From the NCBI GenBank assembly GCA_032358165.1, contig JAALGY010000054.1, positions 1,860,001 through 1,924,000 on the forward strand: a DNA stretch of 64,000 nt, written 5' to 3'. Shown one piece after another: positions 25,657-37,293 of the stretch (position 1 is the stretch's first letter; each line of letters opens with the position of its first letter). The notes under the pieces are model-generated. The model was not told the DNA's origin. It was given only the letters and a program-made list of their open reading frames with translations, and did not search any database. Source of the DNA: Diplosphaera chodatii (lineage: Eukaryota; Chlorophyta; Trebouxiophyceae; Prasiolales; Stichococcaceae). Position numbers and translations under genes: made by a program.

Positions 25657-26102
25657 CCTGGCTGCACGTGGTGATCCTTGGCATGCCGGTGCGCATGAGC
25701 ACTAAGCCATCTGCTTGATCGCGGTGCAGATGCAGCTGTGACAGTCGGCAAATGCAAACAAAAGCTGACGGTTCTTACCTCACTGACATCGACGCCTTGA
25801 TCGTGCGGCACGATTGTCAGATGCAGTGAAGATGATGAGACAGGAGGCTCATGACTAATGGGCTGCACCTCCTGCGCCTGACCAGATTTGCGATTTACCA
25901 GCCCGCAGTCTCAGCTCACGTTGACCACACTGTGGAGATGTTCAACCGTGTGCTGCTTGTCAGCGACCGCTGGCCGCAGTGTTGATGGTTCCATTGTGTG
26001 AGGAGACAGACATGAGCGCCACTGCGGAAGAGTGATCGAATCAGGAGGTTGCGCCAGGCTTCTGTTCCGTATTATATCCTTGCCTATCAGCAAGGCACGA
26101 CC
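25657..26102. promoter_or_regulatory. Divergent intergenic region (BIO3-BIO1 / BIOF)
   Basis: Only 446 bp lies between the start codons of two biotin genes transcribed in opposite directions, which is the arrangement expected for shared regulation. No known biotin- or clock-responsive motif was recognised by eye. Confidence 0.55.
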
Positions 26103-28781
26103 ATGTCGGGCCGTCGCAGCGCCATGCCTGCTGCATGGAACGAATACGTGGACGGCTCATTGCAGCGGCTGCAGGCTGCTGCGCTGCTGCGCCGGCTGCA
26201 CCCGCTGCAACCCTCGCTTGACCCCATGCAGGCGAGCCTCGCTCAACCGCGGGTCACAGCTGCATTCGTGCTTGGCCCCACATCGATTAGGCCCGCTACC
26301 GTATGGTGCAGTGGGCAATTTGGCGTTGAGTGTCATGCGGCGACGTGCCGATCGATGGCCAAACACTCGCATTGTATGTGATGTCCCTCTGAGAATTACT
26401 GCTATACAGGTCACGGTCGATGGTGCGGTGTTGCAAGCCTGGTTGTCGGACCATGGCTCAGCGCCTGGGGTGTCGCTGCCGGCAGACCAGCAGCTGCACA
26501 GCCTGCGGATGTTTGCGACCAACGACTATCTGGGCCTTTCGATGCACGTGCGCGTGCGGCAGGCGGGCGCAGATGCCGCCATGGCGCACGGCTCAGGTGG
26601 CACACTGCCTGTGCTTGGTGACCAATGGTGCCGCCACTGTATGTCTGAGCAGGCAATCAGGAGACGTGCACCTGAAAGTGGTGCCTCGCAATGCAGGGCC
26701 GCGCTCCTCAGCCCTCGTGGGTGGCTACACCCAGCAGCACGCTGCGCTGGAGGCGGCACTGGCACGTCTGAAAGGTGCGCCTGCTGGCAGCGTGCACCTA
26801 CACTCTGCTGCCGTGCCGCACCTGAGATGCTGCTTGGCCATGACGCCCCCCACACCTGCAAGCTGTCTGACAGCGCATCATGCTGGGTGCATGGCCTATG
26901 TGATGTTCTGTTGCCGGCATGCCGTCTGCAGGCAAGGAGGCTGCTCTGCTCTTTCCGACGGGCTTCGCGGCCAACGCGGGCACAATCTCGGCCCTGGCGG
27001 GGGGCGGCGGCTGCCACATCTTCTCAGACGCGCTGAACCACGCGTCCATCATTGACGGCGTGCGGCTGGCGGTGCGGCAGGGCGCCCGCCTGCACGTGTA
27101 CCGCCACAGTGACATGCAGCACCTGGAGCAGCTGCTGCTCAATGTGCCGCAAGGCGAGTCATCGCTGGCTCCTGATCTGGCCACCTGAACCTATGTCTGG
27201 GCACCATGCCAATGCAAGAGCATCATCGACATCTATTCTTTAACCCGTCATCAGGAGGTAATGGTGTGCATTTGTGACAACTGGCTGCAGGGGAGCGCAA
27301 GCTGGTCGTCACAGACAGCCTGTTCAGCATGGACGGCGACTGGGCCGATCTGCGGGGCCTGGCAGACCTGCGGCGCCGCCACGGCTTCCTGCTCGTCATT
27401 GATGACGCGCACGCCTCCCTGGTCGTAGGCCCCAGGTAAGACAGCCACTTCGCCCTGCCGCCTCATTGCTGTGCACCCTTTTGGGCATTGCGCTGCGACG
27501 TCTGCTGCTCTAGAGTGAGACGCATGCCCTCCCTGGGTCGTTGTGTGGTCAGATGACTGATGTCGCTGCAGTGGCAGCGGCGCGGCAGGCGCAGCAGGGC
27601 TCACGGACCAGGTGGACATCATCGTCGGCACGCTCAGCAAGGGCTTTGGGGCGCACGGCGGCTTTGTCGCGTGTGATGCCCAAGTCAAGGTGCACATCTG
27701 GCAACCAATGCGACATGTGACCTCATGTTATAATGTTGGCAGCTTTCGAAACGATGTGGCAGGTTTGCAACAGCATTACAGATATGTCAAACTATATGTA
27801 CTACTGCGTGCAGGGGCTGCTGCTGTCGGCAGCGCGCACATACATGTTCTCCACAGCGCTGCCACTGCCGGTGGTGGCGGCCGCACACGCGGCGCTCCGC
27901 GTCGCGCAGCAGGTGCCGTTTCCATCGTCCCAATCACTCACCCAGACATGCTTGGCTTGCCCCTGCAGCTTGCGGCTAGGCTGCATTCAGAGATACAGTG
28001 CTGGCCCGGCTCCAGTTGGCAGGGATGGCCCAGCACAAGGCTAGCTTGGAGGTCATGAACATCAGAAGCTCATGAGCAATCGAGCAAGCCGGTGCTGGCT
28101 TGCTGCAGGAGCCATGGCGGCAGGAGCACCTGGAACGCCTCTGGAAGCTGCTGGGCCAGCGGCTGGGCGTGGCAGCCCACTCCCCTATTGTGCCACTGAT
28201 AGGTGCGGGCTTAGTTGCTGTACTTCGAAGTACTATCATGTAATTCTGCATCATTGCGCTGGGGTTGGTCCCTTGATGGTGGAGGTCATGGGCATGCAGT
28301 GGGCAGCGAGGCTGCTGCGCTGGCGGCTGCATCGCGGCTGCTGCAAGCAGGGTTCTATGTGCCCGCCATTCGCCCTCCAACAGTGCCGTCTGGATCCTCA
28401 AGGTACACATCATTGGCACCGCACACTTGACTATGATCACGGACACTTGGAACATGTAGCTTGCGCAGTGCAGCGTCGGCTGCTGTTTGTTTTGCTAATG
28501 TTACTTGCACATCATACAGGCAATGCTGTATCCTGGATGTGGATGGATACAGACGTCTTTCCTCGTGCAGGCTGCGCATCAGTCTGTCAGCGGCGCACTC
28601 AACAGAGGACGTGGAGGCACTGGCAGAGGCAATCCGCGATTGTGGCGTGAAGCTGCCTGACCGGAGCCGAGAGTCAGAGTCGGCTTGCAGTTGTGATCAT
28701 ACATTAAAGCTGCACGAGGATCACATAACAGCGCTGCCTGCTTCAGCAGGCGAGCCGCACAGACACAGGTCCAGGTTGTGA
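26103..28781 (+). CDS. BIOF: KAPA synthase (8-amino-7-oxononanoate synthase)
   Basis: PLP enzyme that condenses pimeloyl thioester with alanine, the first committed biotin step. The ATG at 26103 gives MSGRRSAMPAAWNEYVDGSL; an upstream in-frame ATG at 26049 is possible. Exons then read TNDYLGLSMHVRVRQAG, SSALVGGYTQQHAALEAAL, EAALLFPTGFAANAGT, FSDALNHASIIDGVRLA, VVTDSLFSMDGDWADL, LLVIDDAHASL, VGTLSKGFGAHGGF (the Schiff-base lysine), RTYMFSTALPLPV, VPAIRPPTVPSGSSR and LRISLSAAHSTEDVEALAEA. The stop is at 28779-28781. The last residues are RHRSRL, a canonical PTS1, fitting the peroxisomal location known for Arabidopsis and fungal KAPA synthases. The intron at 27154-27290 appears to use a GC donor (AAG/GCGAGT) in phase 1. 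Its 3' end converges on METH. Confidence 0.95.
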
Positions 28782-28791
28782 TGCAGATGGT

Positions 28792-28796
28792 TTACA
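28792..28796 (-). terminator. TGTAA signal on the minus strand
   Basis: The plus-strand TTACA here reads TGTAA on the minus strand, about 290 bp after the METH stop codon. If it is used, the METH 3' end reaches almost to the BIOF stop codon, so the two convergent transcripts would be tightly packed in the roughly 300 bp between them. Confidence 0.4.
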
Positions 28797-29084
28797 ATAT
28801 GATTTCAAGGGTTCTCAAGTCTGACTAATCAGTGTGCATGGTTTCTTCTTGCTACCAACCTCGAGGAAGACACATGTCAAACCGACATGAAATGCATGAA
28901 CACTGAACTTCCGCACGACATGCAGCTGCAAGGCGTCTGCTGCTCACCTGCAAGCACGCCACTCAGCAACAGCAGCTTGCGGGTGCCCTTCCCCGAGTGC
29001 TACATCACGCCATGCCTTGCAATGTGCAGTTGCGTTGCTGCACTTCTGCCGCTGCGGCCAATCTGCCAATCTGCCAGACCTGTG

Positions 29085-32000
29085 TCAAGGCTCGTAGTTG
29101 AGCATCGGGCTGAGCCACTTGGTCGTGGTTTCGAGGTCCTGCCCAAGACGCTTTGAGTAGTCCTCCACCTGCAGCCCAGATATGTGTCTGTTCCTAGCAG
29201 GTACCATGGTACTCAGGAGGGCCTGACACAGTACAGACAGCCAGGCTGTGCAGACATCCAACACCTACATGAGGAGGCTTTATGTAGCTCAGCTCGGCTC
29301 TAGAAAGCCCTTGCATGTCACCTGGTCTGCCGTGATGCGGCCGACGGCAAAGTAGTGGCTGGCGGCGCCTGCAAAGTACAGGCCGCTGACAGCGGCTGCT
29401 GGCGTCATGGCAAACGACTCCGTGAGCTGCACGCAACACAGGGTGCTCAGCGAAACGGTGCCAGCAAGGTGGACGGGCAGTGGACCAGGGGCATACCGGT
29501 GCTTTGCTGGTATATACAGATGGGTGACAGACGCGCGAATGTGCAGCAGGCTACCAGTTGGACAGCACAGGGAGTACAGCTACCTCCATGCCGATGGCCT
29601 CGTCCGCCTTGAGCAGCTGCCACATGGTGGCCTTCTCCTGGTGGTCCGGCTGCGACGGGTAGCCGGGCGCCGGCCGGATGCCCTGCATCAATGACAGCAC
29701 TGTGAGCTGGTCTCGCTCACTAGTACACAGCAGGCGCTGCGGCCACTCTGTCCGTCTGCATCCCTAGGCCATGCCCAACCAGGTCATGGGGACACCAGTT
29801 CAAGGGCTGCCAAGCTGGCCGTCATTAGTTCTGTCAGCTTGTCACGCAGCGCCTCGATGACAGCTTCCGACGAACCACTGACGAACAACTGACGAGCCGT
29901 GCTGCTGGTCAGATTTGCAGCCATCAAGCTGCGGCAGTGCTGCCACCAGCACCAGGTTGCGCACCTGGTACTTGACCTTCAGCAGGTCCTCTCCCGACAG
30001 CGCCTCCTGCGGTGCGTAGCCCCACAGCTCCTTGCGCACCAGCTCATGCAGCTTCTCTGCAAACGCCTCTGCCAGCCTGCGTCGTGCACGACAATGTCGG
30101 GTGACGTGCACGCCCACGTCGATACGCAGCAGGGGTGGAAGCGTGAGTTTGTAGTGAAAAAGTCAGCATACACACAGCGAACGGGCATGTGCCAGACCGT
30201 CCAACAGTTGGTGCCGGATGGCGCAGCTGGACCAGTGGTTGAAGGGGCACCTGTCCGCCAGTGCTTCGGCCATGATGTAGGAGTAGTCGTCGCCGGCTGC
30301 CTTGTATTTCTGCACAATGGGCTCCAGGCCGAAGGCGGCATTGGCAAAAAGCCCCAGGTAGTCGCTCACGCCAGTCTCCTGGGCGCACATAGTCATCATG
30401 CGTGGGGACTCGAACAAAGCCTACAACTGTTTCAACAAGTCCAGGTATGCAAGCCCACACAGCTCTTATCAGGCATGCAGCTGATGCTGCGCTGGAGCTC
30501 AAGAAGCTGCCAGTTCCGAGGTGGTACCAAACGCATGATGCCAGGCAGGATGGCAGGCAAGGCCCCCGGGCGCACCTTGGGCGCGATGAAGTCGGACAGG
30601 CAGGCGTACGGCTCCTTGTTGTCCTTCTCTGCCTGCTGCCGTAGCCCGTGGAAGGTGGCCAGCACCTCGCCACGGCTCTCGTCCTCGAACAGCTGCAGCG
30701 GATGCAAGCCGGCGGTTGAGAACCAGCTGCAGGTGCTTGGGCAGGATGTCAACTGACGCAGGTGATGCATCGGTGCCATCGACATTGACGAAAAGACGAC
30801 CTGCCTTACTATAGTCCCAGCGGTCCTGCAGGGCATCACAGGAACGGGCGCATGGCAGAGAACAGCACCAAATTCACCTGGATGTCATCGCCCACAGCGG
30901 ACGCAGGCCAGATGCCCACAACCGCCTTCAGCTGCAGCAACTTGGAGGCCACGATCTCCTGCATGCCGGAGTCATGTGCCATGTCACCAACCACCGCAGC
31001 AGTCTGCCCATGATGCTTCGCATTATTGTCACAAACGACATGGTCAGCAGCAGTGACAGCAAGCTGACATGCACCGGCAATGCTGGGGCACCTTCAGCAT
31101 GATCTGGGCCTCGTCGTACAGCTTCCTGGCCTCCTCGCCGACCGTCTCGTCCTTGAAGATCTTGGGGTAGCCGCGGTTGGGGTACCGCCCCCGCAGCTGC
31201 CACGTCTGCGGTGATACGGGCAGTTGACGTGCTGGGGCTGATTCAATGGCTGCTGGTGGATGTTTGCATCAGGCGTCAGCCGTGTGCATCGTGCAGCATT
31301 GCTTCAGGATGTGCAGCAAGCGCAATATCTTGCACACAGAGTCACATGCATGGTGGGGTCCGCTTCTCATCGCCATCTCACCTGGAAGAAAGGGTTCCAG
31401 TCGATGTACTCCAGCACATCCTCGAGGGGGAAGTTGTCGTACACCTTTGTGCCAATGAGCTGCGGCTTGTGCGGCTGGTTCTCAGGCGCAGCCCAGTCCA
31501 CCTGTGTAGCAAGGAAGGGCATGATTACCTCCCACAAGCAATGGTGAAGTCGGATGACCATCTGTCAGCATCAGCAGCCACGCCGCTGTCCATCCCATGC
31601 AACTTTCTTATCAGCACACATACTGAGGTGCTGAAAGCACCTTTGCCAGCACACAAGAAGCTCCTGTGTAATATCTGAGCTTGCGCAGCTCAGCAGCAGC
31701 CGACTTGACCCTCTCACAATCTGTTGGAATCTCATTTGGGTGGGGGCCTGTCATATAGCACGAGGGTGTGACCACCTGCAGGCGTTTGGCGCGGGCCTCA
31801 GCGATGGGCAGGTACCGGCGGTCCTCCAGGCCAGCGAGGAACTCCTCCCGCATCTCCGCATACTCCTCCTTCACATCCTGTTCAGGGTGAAGGGAGCAAG
31901 AGGTCGTCAGTGGCCTGACTCCAAAGGCTGCTGTGCCCAGCGCAGGTGGTCTTCACAGGCTCGGCCCGCCCTGCAGCATGTGCCATGTGCGGGTGCAGCA

Positions 32001-35000
32001 CCTCCACGAAGCCGACGGTGCGCGTCTTGTCCAGCAGCGTCTGCGCCACCGGCACGCCACGGCTCGCATCCAGCACGTGCACCACAGGGCCTGCGCAGTG
32101 ACGACAATGCGAACCCATGACAATTGTCCAGATACCCATCAGAAGCGGGCAGACCATGCACAGCACATGTCGTGTTGACACGCTGCGATACCCGACTTGC
32201 CATTGCAGCCAGTGACGCATGTCGGTGTCTACCCTGTTGCCTGGCATCTAGATCGTTCCGATGTTTGCTTTTAGCATGCTGACGGCACCTGAGTACTGGG
32301 TGACGATCTTGACAGCGGTGTGCATCTTGGAGGTGGTGGCGCCGCCAATCAGCAGCGGCAGCTTCAGACCCCGCTCCTCCATGCGCTTGGCAACTGTCAC
32401 CTGCCGGCATGATAACCGCCACCATGGCTCCTAATTCAAGGTGCGGAGGACCGGACACAGCAGGTTCGAGCCAAGTGACGGTCGACATGCAGGCACAACG
32501 TGATCGTACCATCTCGTCCAGTGAGGGCGTGATGAGGCCCGACAGGCCGATGATGTCCGCCTTGTGCTCCACAGCGGCGTCCAGGATCTTTTCCCAAGGC
32601 GTCATGACTCCCAAATCAATGACCTGCATAACGACCACATCATGGGCGTGATGAAGAACCAATGCTCGGGGCAAAATGATGTGGCAGGTGCACTGACCAG
32701 AAAAGGCAGCACAAGGCTGTTGCGGGGCGTGGGAGCGCAGGTGACAGGGGAGTACCTTGAAGTTGTTGCAGCCCAGGACGACGCCAACAATGTTCTTCCC
32801 GATGTCGTGCACATCACCCTTCACAGTCGCCATGATGATGACGCCTGCAGGCCAACGGTCAGTCGTTTGCAACACTAGACACACAACTGCTTCACAGAGT
32901 TGCTGCGCACGCACACAACAGCAGAACTTGACAGTACCTGCATTGTCATCGCCACCTCCACCGCCTGCATTGTTCTTCGCCTCCTCAATGTAAGGCAGCA
33001 GGTGGCCCACCGCCTTCTTCATGACACGTGCACTCTTGATGACCTGCAGATGCATCGCAGGGCCTCTCAGACTGGAAGGACCCTGATGCTGCTGAACGAA
33101 CAAAACAATGCTCAGCAGCAGGTTGGGCTGCAGCTTCGCATGCTGTACATTATTCGCACATCATACCACATCTTGATGATAATGCTGATTTCCCGGCGCA
33201 CACCTGGGGAAGGAACATCTTGCCGGCGCCAAACAGGTCGCCCACGATGTTCATGCCATCCATCAGCGGGCCCTCAATCACACGCAGGGGCTCCTCATAC
33301 CGCCCGCATGTCCGTGCCTCCTCCGTATCCTGCATATATGCAAGCCAGTTTTCCATAAAACCGCAAGACATTGTGAGGACGAAAAGACCTATGCACGATT
33401 GCTGACAGCGTCATGCCAACCCACGTTGCTGCAAGAACAGCCACTGCGCACCCTGACGGCAAACTCGTCGATACCCTTGACCAGGGCGTGCGCCAAGCGC
33501 TTCTCTACAGGCTCATCCCGCCACGACGCTGCCTTGGGCCCACCCTTCTCTGCTCCTGCCTCATCGCCTGCACCAACAAGCTCATGGGGTCAATGGTCAC
33601 ATCCCTGACAACCTTGAAGGCATGACAACGAGAGGCTACTGCAACTATGTTACAAGTATGTCATGATGACAAGAGTGCATAAGCAGCAATGCACTTGTGG
33701 TGCGCAGCAGCACGCAGCGCACCCAGCTTGCGGACGGCGGTGGGCTTGGACTTGGGGTCGATGGTCGCTGCATACTCCATCATGCGCTCCGTCGCGTTCT
33801 CGCAGCGGTTGAGCAGCACGTCCTCGATGAAGCCCAGCAGCTCCTTGTCCAGCTTCTCGTACGCATCCGCGATGCAGTGCTGCGCGTTGACGATGCCCAT
33901 GTCCATGCCCGCCTGCGACAGAAGAGCAGCATCGGTCCCCAACTCTGTACACCACGTCAACTGCAATGCGCAAAGCAACTGGCATGCAGATGTCTGGCAG
34001 ACACTTGAGAATACATCGACATCAAGATGCAAAGGGAGCCTGCACGCAAGTGGTAGGAAGGGCGGCACCTTGCAGGCATGGTGCAGGAAGGCGGAGTGGA
34101 ACCCGCGGCGCACAGCATCGTTCCCTCGGAAGCCAAAGGCAATGTTGGACACGCCTCCGCTGATTTTGCATCCTGGGCAGACGCGCTTCAGCTCCCGTGT
34201 CGCCCTGCAGCCAGCACGTCAGATTGGGTACCACGATGTGACAGTCAAAACCACCTGCTATGCTGTGCAGCATGCTTGAAGACAGTCTCACAGACTGGCA
34301 TGCAGTCTGATCACAACCGCCACCGTCTGCCATCGAAGAAAAGCATGCTTACCGGATGAAGTCCACGGCATAGTTGTTGTGCTCAGCCAGCCCGGTGCCG
34401 ATGGTCAGGATGTTGGGGTCGAAGATGATGTCCTCTGGGTCAAAGCCGATGTCCTCGACCAGAATGCGGTACGCCCGCTGACAGATGCGTACCTGAAGCA
34501 TCGGACGGCAGACGAGTCACATGTCACGCTTGGCTGTGCATCAGCAGTGCAGGCAACCCGCACTATACACAGGCCATACGGAACTGATGGTTTGTGTTGT
34601 TTCTGTACTTGCTGCAGGTATGTCAGCAAACCTTTGCATCGTAGTCAGCCGCCTGGCCTTGCTCATCGAAGGCCATCACCACCACAGCAGCGCCATGTCG
34701 CTTCACGATCTTGGCGTGATGCCTGAGCATCAGCAAAGAGCCACTCAGATGCCGCACAGGGACTGTATTACGCGCATATGTCTGCACTGCAGCAACTCCA
34801 TGAATGGCAACCTGCAATCAGCTTTCGTGCGTGGCCCACCTGAAAGCATCCTCGCCCTCCTTCATCGAGATGGAATTGACGATCGCCTTGCCCTGGCAGC
34901 ACTTGAGCCCTGCCTCCACGATGGCGAACTTGCTGCTGTCGATCATGAAGGGCACGCGCGACACCTCCGGGTCGGACACCAGCAGGTTGATGAACTTGGT

Positions 35001-37293
35001 CATGGCTGGGATGCCGTCGATGAGCCCATCGTCCATGTTGATGTCCAGGATGTGTGCGCCCTGCTCCACCTGCGCTTTCAACCGTCTGACTCAGCACCTT
35101 GCTCGATGGAGTCGCTTTCCATGCCTTTTCACTCCCCAAACTGATCCTTGCAGGTGGGACGGCATGCTGAGCACTATGACGGTCCGGATACTTGTTGAAC
35201 ATAAGGGCAAACTTCCCACTCTTACCTGCTTGAGCGCGATGGCGTGTGCTTTGTCGTAGTCACCATCCACAATGGCCTTCTTGTACAGCATGCTGCCGGC
35301 CACGTTGCAGCGCTCGCCGACATTCAGGAAGGTGGACCGCGGCGCCTTGGGGTCCGGCACATATATCATCGGCTCAAGGCCACTGAGCCGCATGTGTGGC
35401 TCAATGCCATGCTTCTTGCGAGGCGGGTACCTGCGGGCATAAGAAACTATTCTCACATGAAATGTGATAGCCCTGAAGAGCCCATGCCACTCCAACATGT
35501 TCAGTGCAGCAGCAACACAACATCAGAGTGGCTGCAGTGTTCTCCTGCATGTGGCACAGTAAGCAGCCCGGTAGTACGTCAGGCACAATGATGAGAAGCG
35601 CACGAGCTGGCCATCTTAACGATGGCGGCGATGTGCTCGGGCCGAGAGCCGCAGCAGCCGCCCAGCGCATTCACCAAACCCTCATCCACAAATGGCTTAA
35701 CCTCTGGATCACCAAACGAGACAGTGCATCATCACACCATACCACTACACTACAGATGCCATGACGAACACCTTGCAGCACGGCAATCTGATCTCTACCA
35801 ACTGACCTGCGGCCATCTCGTCGCCCTTCTGGTCGTAGCCGCCCATGGCATTGGGCAGCCCCGCATTGGGGTACGCAAAGACATAGCAGTCTGCGCACTT
35901 TGACAAGTTGGCAATGTATGGCTTCATGTCCGCTGCGCCCAGTGCACAGTTCAGCCCCACAGCAAATGGCTTGGCCTGCACATTGAGTGGGTGCAGGCTT
36001 CAGCCCTCTGGTGTCACGCTACATATGTTCCAAAAGCCTGTGAAGCAAATGTCAACCCCGCCAGCTGCCAAGCCCACCTGCTGGATGGACAGCCAGAAGG
36101 CCTCGTTGGTCTGGCCGCTGAGAGTCCGCCCTGACTTGTCCACGATGGTGCCGCTGATGAAGACGGGAATGCGCAGGCCCTTGTCCTCGAAGAAGCGCTC
36201 TAGGGCATAGATGGCCGCCTTGGCATTGAGCGTGTCGAAGATGGTCTCCACCAGGAACAGGTCTACACCGCCATCGTACAGCGCTCCTGCCTGATCGTAG
36301 TATGCCTTCTCAATTTCGTCGTAGGTGCAGCCACGGAAAGCTGGGTTCTCGACGCTGGGCGACACCGACAGCGTCTTGCTGGTTGGGCCAATGGCCCCGG
36401 AGACAAATTTGACTGTGCCCGGGTGCGCCTCCATGTATGCCTTGGTGCATCGCTTGGCCAGCTCAGCTGCTGTTTTGTTGATCAGGTACACCTGCATACC
36501 AGGCACGCTCCTCATGCAACAGTGCTTGAGGGTGGGCCAGGGCCCAGCAACAGACTGTTGACTGCACCACCCATGCGCTGGCCAACTGCCTGTGCATGCT
36601 CTCACCTCTTCGTCGTTATCAAGGTCATAATCGCCCTGGCTGATGGTTGTGCCATTGAAGGTGTTGGTCTCCAGGATGTCAGCGCCCGCATCCAGGAATG
36701 CTGTGTGGATCTCCTCGATCACCTGTGCACACACATGGCAGGATTGTCAAGCATACAGTCGCATGAGCAGATGCTGCACACCAGAGATGCCCGCACACTG
36801 CATGGCATCTGAGCAACAGTGGGCCAGGCTGGGGCACCTCCGGCTTGGTGATGACCAGCAGATCGTTGTTGCCCTTCAGCTCCTTGTGATGGTTGGCATA
36901 CCGCTCTCCCCTGTAGTCCTCCTCTTCCAACCTATATCAAGAAGGACCAGTTCTGCACCACTTCTACGAGCAGCACCCAAGAACTTGCAGTCATGAGGCA
37001 AGGCGTTCTGCGCCTGAATCTCTTGAGCACTTCAAAAATCACGAGTATTCGTTCTCGATCCATGCGCACGCACTTATACTTCTGGATGGATGTGCCCATT
37101 GCGCCATCAATGTAGGCAATGCGGGACTCGAAAAGCTCCTCGAGCTGTGCGAAGGCCTCGGACTTGGGCAGCGGGTCATCCCACTTCTGTGCTCAGAAAC
37201 AGGACGAAACATGAAATCAGATTGGCACAGCCCTGATACAGTCCTGTTCATCAGCCCATTTTCGGCACTGACCGCCTCAAACTGCCACATATC
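29085..37293 (-). other. METH module B: complete five-domain methionine synthase
   Basis: Begins DMWQFEA (21-nt exon) and [19 protein letters not shown], then repeats the homocysteine and folate domains with the same zinc-ligand and folate motifs as module A. It continues where A stops: a cap exon with [20 protein letters not shown] and [19 protein letters not shown], the cobalamin domain with [19 protein letters not shown] (cobalt-ligand histidine), [13 protein letters not shown] and [17 protein letters not shown], then the AdoMet-activation domain with [30 protein letters not shown]-equivalent [39 protein letters not shown] and [10 protein letters not shown]. All domains appear complete, so this half alone is a normal methionine synthase. 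Confidence 0.92.
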
